Source: Indolivaga macrotermitis
GTDB lineage: Bacteria > Bacteroidota > Bacteroidia > Bacteroidales > Dysgonomonadaceae
DNA: 64,000 nt
Reading direction: 5' to 3'
NCBI RefSeq assembly: GCF_900128985.1
Contig: NZ_FQUC01000002.1
Location: 558,001 to 622,000, forward strand
Under the pieces are notes generated by a model. That model was not told where the DNA came from. It saw only the letters and a program-made list of their open reading frames with translations, and ran no database searches. This document shows, one piece after another, positions 62,565 to 64,000 of this stretch. A program made the position numbers and the translations under genes. How positions within the stretch are numbered: position 1 is the stretch's first letter; every line of letters starts with the position of its first letter.

Positions 62565-64000
62565 TTATTGTTCTACATTTTCATTCTTTGGCAAGAACCA
62601 ATTACTGGAAGATAATGTCGGTGCTGATTTTCCGGCAGCTTGAAACTTTTCATTCAGCGTTTTATTCAAGAAAGCCGTACCGTTCTCACCCGTTTTATCT
62701 CTTCTCATCGCTATCCGCAATAAAGTTCCCCATCTGTTACCTTCAAAACCACATTCAAGGGCATTTTCGGTCACAATAGCATCTTCCATCCATTTAATAG
62801 AGTCTGTTTTGGTCATTACCCAATCGGGTTTCTCTACATTTTTTAAACTTGCCCGACCTCTTAATCCTGCATTCTGATACCAAGGAGACCTGTAAGTCAC
62901 AAATGGACTACTGTTATTACGCGCATCCAAATAAAATGGTTCCGGATAAGGTACAGATGCATCTGTATCATTCAATGGCTTATAGCCTGTATATTGAACA
63001 CCTTCTTTATCCGAACGAAGAGTACCATCCTCTTTCGCCCAATCGTAATTAGTAATAATACCATTATTGATAATAGCATATGCAATATCAGGGTACCCTG
63101 CCCTATTTGCAGCTTCCGCATAGCGCAGGTGTAAAAGCCCGGCCCTATATATAAACCATTTCCCGCTTTTCGAATACTGATCTGTTGAATATTGATTATA
63201 TGACAAATGGATTGTCTTATTATCATCGGTAGTTTGAGCATAATAATCATACAGATATTTCAGAACAACTGGTTCTCCATTCACATAGTCAAAAGAAGAC
63301 TCACGTCCACGACCGTCAAAAACGAAATCATTGCTCTGTACCTGAGCTTCCCAAAGACCATTTATAGCCCATGAAGAAGGCTTAAGATAATATTTACCCT
63401 GACCTGTATTTGCAAACAACTCTATCAATGGATACGTCGGCGCAAATTTGGTATCATAACTTACCATATTGATCATTTCCCTATTCAATTCGGTGTCCGT
63501 AGAAGATCTCGAGAATATTTCTTTCCATTTATTTCTAAATGCATTTAGATCAGCACCTTTAAAACGCTGGTAGCAAACCTGGAAACGAGGTTCATTTGAT
63601 GCATCCCAAACCCAGGTATCCAATTTATAGGCATAATATGGGGTACTGCTATACTCTTTTGTCTCTGCCTCTTTAAAGAAATTATTATACTGGGTAGCAG
63701 CCTGTACGTAGTCATTTGCCCAAAGGTAAAGATCGCCCAATAACAGTTTCTTATTTAGGAAAAACAACTTCAATAAGTATCCATCAGATGTTTGGTTATA
63801 CAATGGCGAATCTGTAGATAAGTCCAATGTAGGCACACTAGTCATACATTTAATCAACTCCTGTACCAACTGGTCAAACTGATATACAGGCACCTTATCT
63901 GCTGTCAGATCTTTTATAGTTACCAGAGGATCAGTCACATAATACACATCACCAAAATGTGTAGCCATCTCCAGATAGACCCAGCAACGTACAGTCATTA
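62565..64000 (-). CDS. SusD/RagB family lipoprotein, N-terminus beyond the window
   Basis: The 477 residues to the window edge cover the middle and C-terminus of a SusD-like protein. Marks are RCWVYLEMATHFGDVYYVTDPL near the visible start, KLFFLNKKLLLGDLYLWANDYVQAATQYNNF (TPR-like), FIYRAGLLHLRYAEAANRAGYPDIAYAIIN and the C-terminal GFEGNRWGTLLRIAMRRD. The open frame runs off at base 64000; the ATG at 63998 is internal, and about 150 residues with the lipobox are missing. A susC partner is expected further right. It is a different subgroup from the SusD at 15178 and has no enzyme gene beside it in the window. Confidence 0.9.
   Translation of the reverse strand, partial: MTVRCWVYLEMATHFGDVYYVTDPLVTIKDLTADKVPVYQFDQLVQELIKCMTSVPTLDLSTDSPLYNQTSDGYLLKLFFLNKKLLLGDLYLWANDYVQAATQYNNFFKEAETKEYSSTPYYAYKLDTWVWDASNEPRFQVCYQRFKGADLNAFRNKWKEIFSRSSTDTELNREMINMVSYDTKFAPTYPLIELFANTGQGKYYLKPSSWAINGLWEAQVQSNDFVFDGRGRESSFDYVNGEPVVLKYLYDYYAQTTDDNKTIHLSYNQYSTDQYSKSGKWFIYRAGLLHLRYAEAANRAGYPDIAYAIINNGIITNYDWAKEDGTLRSDKEGVQYTGYKPLNDTDASVPYPEPFYLDARNNSSPFVTYRSPWYQNAGLRGRASLKNVEKPDWVMTKTDSIKWMEDAIVTENALECGFEGNRWGTLLRIAMRRDKTGENGTAFLNKTLNEKFQAAGKSAPTLSSSNWFLPKNENVEQ

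Overview
The window reads as a chromosomal piece of a Bacteroidales bacterium (Bacteroides, Parabacteroides or Dysgonomonas type). The evidence is SusC/SusD pairs, hybrid two-component regulators (HTCS), many secreted glycoside hydrolases, promoter boxes of the Bacteroidetes form TAnnTTTG, and tyrosine integrases of the IntDOT type. The species cannot be named from the sequence alone. The GC content is low, and the 33-62 kb part looks more AT-rich by eye.

Region 1 (1-32 kb) is glycan utilisation. A leftward operon carries GH89, a heparan-N-acetyltransferase-like membrane protein, GH92 and GH28 (the last cut by the window edge). It sits beside an HTCS gene. A rightward operon carries susC, susD, GH92, an unknown secreted protein and a tandem GH43. 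The promoters of both operons share one module: two ATTTTC repeats exactly 21 bp apart, then exactly 20 bp to a -7 box. This is a good candidate operator for the first HTCS. A second HTCS faces a GH31-GH78-GH78 operon whose promoter carries a different direct repeat, again 21 bp apart. A frameshifted pseudogene lies between the two loci.

Region 2 (about 32.68-62.2 kb) appears to be a 29.5-kb genomic island inserted at the 3' end of a tRNA-Asp gene (62202-62275). A degenerate copy of the tRNA 3' end followed by a terminator marks the far border. The same 12-mer arm-like repeat occurs near both ends, and an integrase gene lies next to the tRNA. The left half is a type I restriction-modification operon: XRE regulator, HsdM, a hsdS-shuffling recombinase, one full and two half HsdS genes, an Abi_C-like protein, HsdR, a HAD hydrolase and an AlbA_2 ATPase. 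In the middle is a transposase-like gene that seems to have lost all its catalytic acids, flanked by two pairs of helix-turn-helix genes. Next comes an orphan tRNA 3' fragment beside a second integrase. The right half is one tight leftward defence operon: Gabija GajA (broken by one in-frame stop), GajB, an unfamiliar PD-(D/E)XK nuclease and a 1417-residue Avs-like STAND NTPase with its own N-terminal nuclease.

Region 3 (62.2-64 kb) holds tRNA-Asp and the 3' part of another susD-like gene, marking the return to core or glycan-utilisation sequence. The most novel candidates are the four-gene nuclease/helicase/STAND operon, the direct-repeat HsdS cassette array, and the catalytically dead transposase with its HTH partners.
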